In this document: positions 5,183 to 6,394 of the stretch, piece by piece
Layout of the letters: the number at the start of each line of letters is the position of its first letter
Numbering within the stretch: the stretch's first letter is position 1
Assembly: GCA_030615305.1 (NCBI GenBank)
Contig: JAUWZL010000041.1
Location: 1-6,394, forward strand
Source: Dehalococcoidia bacterium
GTDB lineage: Bacteria; Chloroflexota; Dehalococcoidia; Dehalococcoidales; JAUWZL01
Reading direction: 5' to 3'
DNA length: 6,394 nt
Translations under genes and position numbers: made by a program
Notes under the pieces: model-generated
What the model saw: only the letters and a program-made list of their open reading frames with translations
The model's database searches: none
What the model was told of the DNA's origin: nothing

Positions 5183-6038
5183 AAGCCCTGACGATGTAGT
5201 GGTCATAGTCAATGAGCTCTTGAGCTGAGAACTTAATCTCAAAGGGTTCGCTCTGCCCCGGTTGAAGCTCTATAGACAGTAGTTGCGAGAGCGCATTTAA
5301 AATTGTTCCGTCTGAAGCATAGAGAATAGCATACGGAGTGACTTGTTTTACTGTTTCCTGACTACTGTTAAACACATTCCCGGTCACATCAAGACCTCCA
5401 GTACTGGTCACCGTTACCTCGACGTTTTGGACAGTGACATCAACCGGTCTTGCTTGTCCCTCAGCTGGCTCGTAAGGCTCTGCGGAGAGAGTAATCTCGT
5501 ATGTAGCCCAGTCCTCGGGAAAGTTCTTGGTCTCGTCGGTCCAGTACATGAGTGATGGCACTGTCTCCTTAGCTACCGTAATGCTACCCGGGTAAAGGAT
5601 GTTGTCAAACGCATAGGCCCATCGTTTGCAGACTACTTTTCCCGAAGCATCGTAGAAGTAGAAGAAGACCTTTCCTATATCCATCACAACAGAGGAATCA
5701 TTTCTCAGTTCAGCAACAATGTGCAGCCGTCTGGCCTCACCATCAAGGAGGAACGAACTCGTGGTGGTGAAGACATTGCTGCTCAGCACTACGACATCGC
5801 CAGTGGGCGGCGGGGTGGTAGTCGGGGTGGTCGTGGTTGGTGGTGTAGTTGTTGGTGTTGTAGTCGGTGTGGTTGTAACCGTGACTGTCGAAGTTGTAGT
5901 TGCGGTAACAGTTACTATTGGGGTAGTTTCTAGAGTCGCTGTAGAGGTAACCGTGACTGTCTGGGTAACTGTTGGTGCGGTACAGGCTGCTAGTAATAAA
6001 ACACTGACAACTAGAAACGACAATATGAGCCGCTTCAT
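5166..6038 (-). CDS. Lipoprotein with Thr/Pro-rich stalk and two FxLYD-like domains
   Basis: This is a predicted surface lipoprotein of 290 residues. A short basic start (MKR) and a hydrophobic run lead to the lipobox LAAC, with Cys19 as the lipidation site. Residues 20-80 are almost only Thr, Val, Pro and Ser, a flexible stalk of TVT and PTTTP units. Two beta-rich domains follow. The first, about 81-188, contains ELRNDSS and FYFYDASGKVV (126-136). The second, about 198-287, contains VTGNVFNSS, YAILYASDG and LQPGQSEPFEI (258-268). Both resemble FxLYD domains, whose ligand is not generally known. The ATG at 6038 has a near-perfect AAAGGAGGTGA Shine-Dalgarno site six bases upstream. The C-terminus may be incomplete, because a related-looking domain continues in the next frame after the TAA. 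No enzyme motif is visible. A solute-binding or adhesive role would be a guess. Confidence 0.88.
   Translation of the reverse strand: MKRLILSFLVVSVLLLAACTAPTVTQTVTVTSTATLETTPIVTVTATTTSTVTVTTTPTTTPTTTPPTTTTPTTTPPPTGDVVVLSSNVFTTTSSFLLDGEARRLHIVAELRNDSSVVMDIGKVFFYFYDASGKVVCKRWAYAFDNILYPGSITVAKETVPSLMYWTDETKNFPEDWATYEITLSAEPYEPAEGQARPVDVTVQNVEVTVTSTGGLDVTGNVFNSSQETVKQVTPYAILYASDGTILNALSQLLSIELQPGQSEPFEIKFSAQELIDYDHYIVRAYAEGR
5806..5970 (-). repeat. Low-complexity Thr/Pro/Val-coding stalk with an internal duplication
   Basis: The minus strand here is a degenerate run of ACN and CCN triplets encoding the lipoprotein stalk. The plus strand is correspondingly G/T-rich. The 15-mer GTAACCGTGACTGTC occurs exactly twice on the plus strand, at 5875-5889 and 5947-5961, encoding TVTVT units. 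Such runs can change length by slippage. The long plus-strand Val/Gly-rich frame over it is a compositional shadow. Confidence 0.75.
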
Positions 6039-6044
6039 CTAAGG

Positions 6045-6055
6045 TCACCTCCTTT
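6045..6055 (-). promoter_or_regulatory. Strong Shine-Dalgarno site of the lipoprotein gene
   Basis: AAAGGAGGTGA on the minus strand is complementary to nearly the whole anti-Shine-Dalgarno end of 16S rRNA and ends six bases before the ATG at 6038. It fixes that start. Its TGA is also the stop codon of the possible 45-codon ORF upstream. Confidence 0.85.
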
Positions 6056-6182
6056 GTTTTTTATCGTCATTTAAGTCAACTTGTAGCTTGAACTCAATCT
6101 TATTCCCGACTTGATGCTTTGTCAATGCCTTCAAGATACCCTTGGCCAGATTAATACTCTTAAGCCTAAGCTGTATCTTCAT
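6045..6182 (-). CDS. Possible small Lys-rich protein, 45 residues
   Basis: An ATG at 6182 opens a 45-residue frame, MKIQLRLKSINLAKGILK and onward, ending KLQVDLNDDKKQRR. It overlaps the last 17 bases of the DUF72 gene in another frame and fills the whole gap up to the lipoprotein. Its TGA lies inside the lipoprotein Shine-Dalgarno site, six bases before the next ATG, a layout suited to coupled translation. The composition (regular hydrophobic and Lys alternation) looks protein-like. Against it, the ribosome site is weak, a candidate promoter lies within it and I recognise no family. It may be only an open frame in a short spacer. Confidence 0.35.
   Translation of the reverse strand: MKIQLRLKSINLAKGILKALTKHQVGNKIEFKLQVDLNDDKKQRR
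6097..6125 (-). promoter_or_regulatory. Candidate promoter for the lipoprotein gene
   Basis: The minus strand has TTGACA (6125-6120), a 17-base spacer and TAAGAT (6102-6097; four of six matches to TATAAT). Transcription would begin near 6090, about 50 bases before the lipoprotein ATG. If used, the lipoprotein would be transcribed independently of the DUF72 gene, and the small ORF overlapping this site would be less likely to be real. Confidence 0.4.
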
Positions 6183-6394
6183 CAGACAGGGCTGCCTGGA
6201 GTGGTGGCTCCTTGACCGGTAGCTCAAGGGTTTTCATCATACTAATGGCATTGCGGGGGGCATAGCCCTGCCAGTGATTATTGAAAAAGGCGAAGGTAAG
6301 CCTGGTCTGCTGGCTGGCTCTGGTTACCCTGTGTGATAACTCCTGTATCTCTTCAGCTGAGTAGAGATACCGGTAGCGGGTTTCACTATTCCCC
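6166..6394 (-). CDS. DUF72 (YecE-like) family protein, C-terminal part only
   Basis: The frame runs in from the right edge (first full codon 6393-6391) and stops at TAG 6168-6166, showing 75 C-terminal residues. RYRYLYSAEEIQELSHRV followed by FAFFNNHWQGYAPRNAISMMKTL is the characteristic end of DUF72 proteins, where the FNNH...APRNA block is conserved. DUF72 proteins adopt a TIM-barrel-like fold; their biochemical role is not established. No start is visible because the N-terminal part lies outside the window. The gene is upstream of the small ORF and the lipoprotein on the same strand. Confidence 0.88.
   Translation of the reverse strand, partial: GNSETRYRYLYSAEEIQELSHRVTRASQQTRLTFAFFNNHWQGYAPRNAISMMKTLELPVKEPPLQAALSDEDTA

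Noticed and set aside
5719..6042. 107-codon Val/Gly-rich plus-strand frame
   Set aside because: It is a compositional artefact of the Thr/Pro stalk codons on the other strand.
6280..6300. Suspected frameshift in the DUF72 gene at the A run
   Set aside because: On recount the run has five A residues, and the frame reads FAFFNNHWQGYAPRNA without interruption.

Overview
The window carries a molybdenum cofactor (Moco) biosynthesis locus followed by a DegV-family gene and a surface-lipoprotein cluster. Base composition is moderate, genes are tightly packed, and Shine-Dalgarno sites are of the ordinary AGGAGG type, so this is a bacterium. The lipoprotein, with its lipobox and long Thr/Pro/Val stalk followed by FxLYD-like domains, together with the style of the MoaB, MoeA and DUF72 proteins, reminds me of uncultured Chloroflexota (Dehalococcoidia-like). 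That placement is an impression from protein style, not a demonstrated assignment.

Layout, left to right. (1) Plus strand, 2-1686: the end of a MoaB/MogA-type protein, overlapping moeA by ATGA. These catalyse the last steps of molybdopterin maturation (adenylation, then metal insertion). (2) Minus strand, 3607-1683: moaA, moaC and a MOSC-domain protein, in transcription order. MoaA and MoaC make cyclic pyranopterin monophosphate from GTP, and the MOSC protein is a probable Moco or sulfur handling accessory. The two groups converge at 1683-1686, where their stop codons share one CTAG. (3) The 379-base gap 3608-3986 holds a near-consensus sigma-70 promoter for moaA and about 265 nt of structured leader. 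It also holds an extended -10 promoter reading the other way into degV. The leader contains a GAAA-tetraloop hairpin beside a near-canonical 11-nt tetraloop receptor, and then an alternating CCUCC/GGAGG switch. This is best explained as a Moco-type riboswitch. (4) Plus strand, 3987-4856: a DegV-family lipid-binding protein. (5) Minus strand, 6393-4853: the 3' end of a DUF72 (YecE-like) gene, a possible 45-residue ORF, an FxLYD-like lipoprotein, and a short ORF that looks like an orphan extracellular domain in another frame. This group converges on degV, again with stop codons sharing a CTAG.

The moa and moe genes cover GTP to cyclic pyranopterin (MoaA, MoaC) and molybdopterin to Moco (MoaB/MogA, MoeA). 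The middle step, molybdopterin synthase (MoaD/MoaE) with MoeB, is not in the window. A cofactor-sensing leader on moaA would let the product shut off the first committed step.
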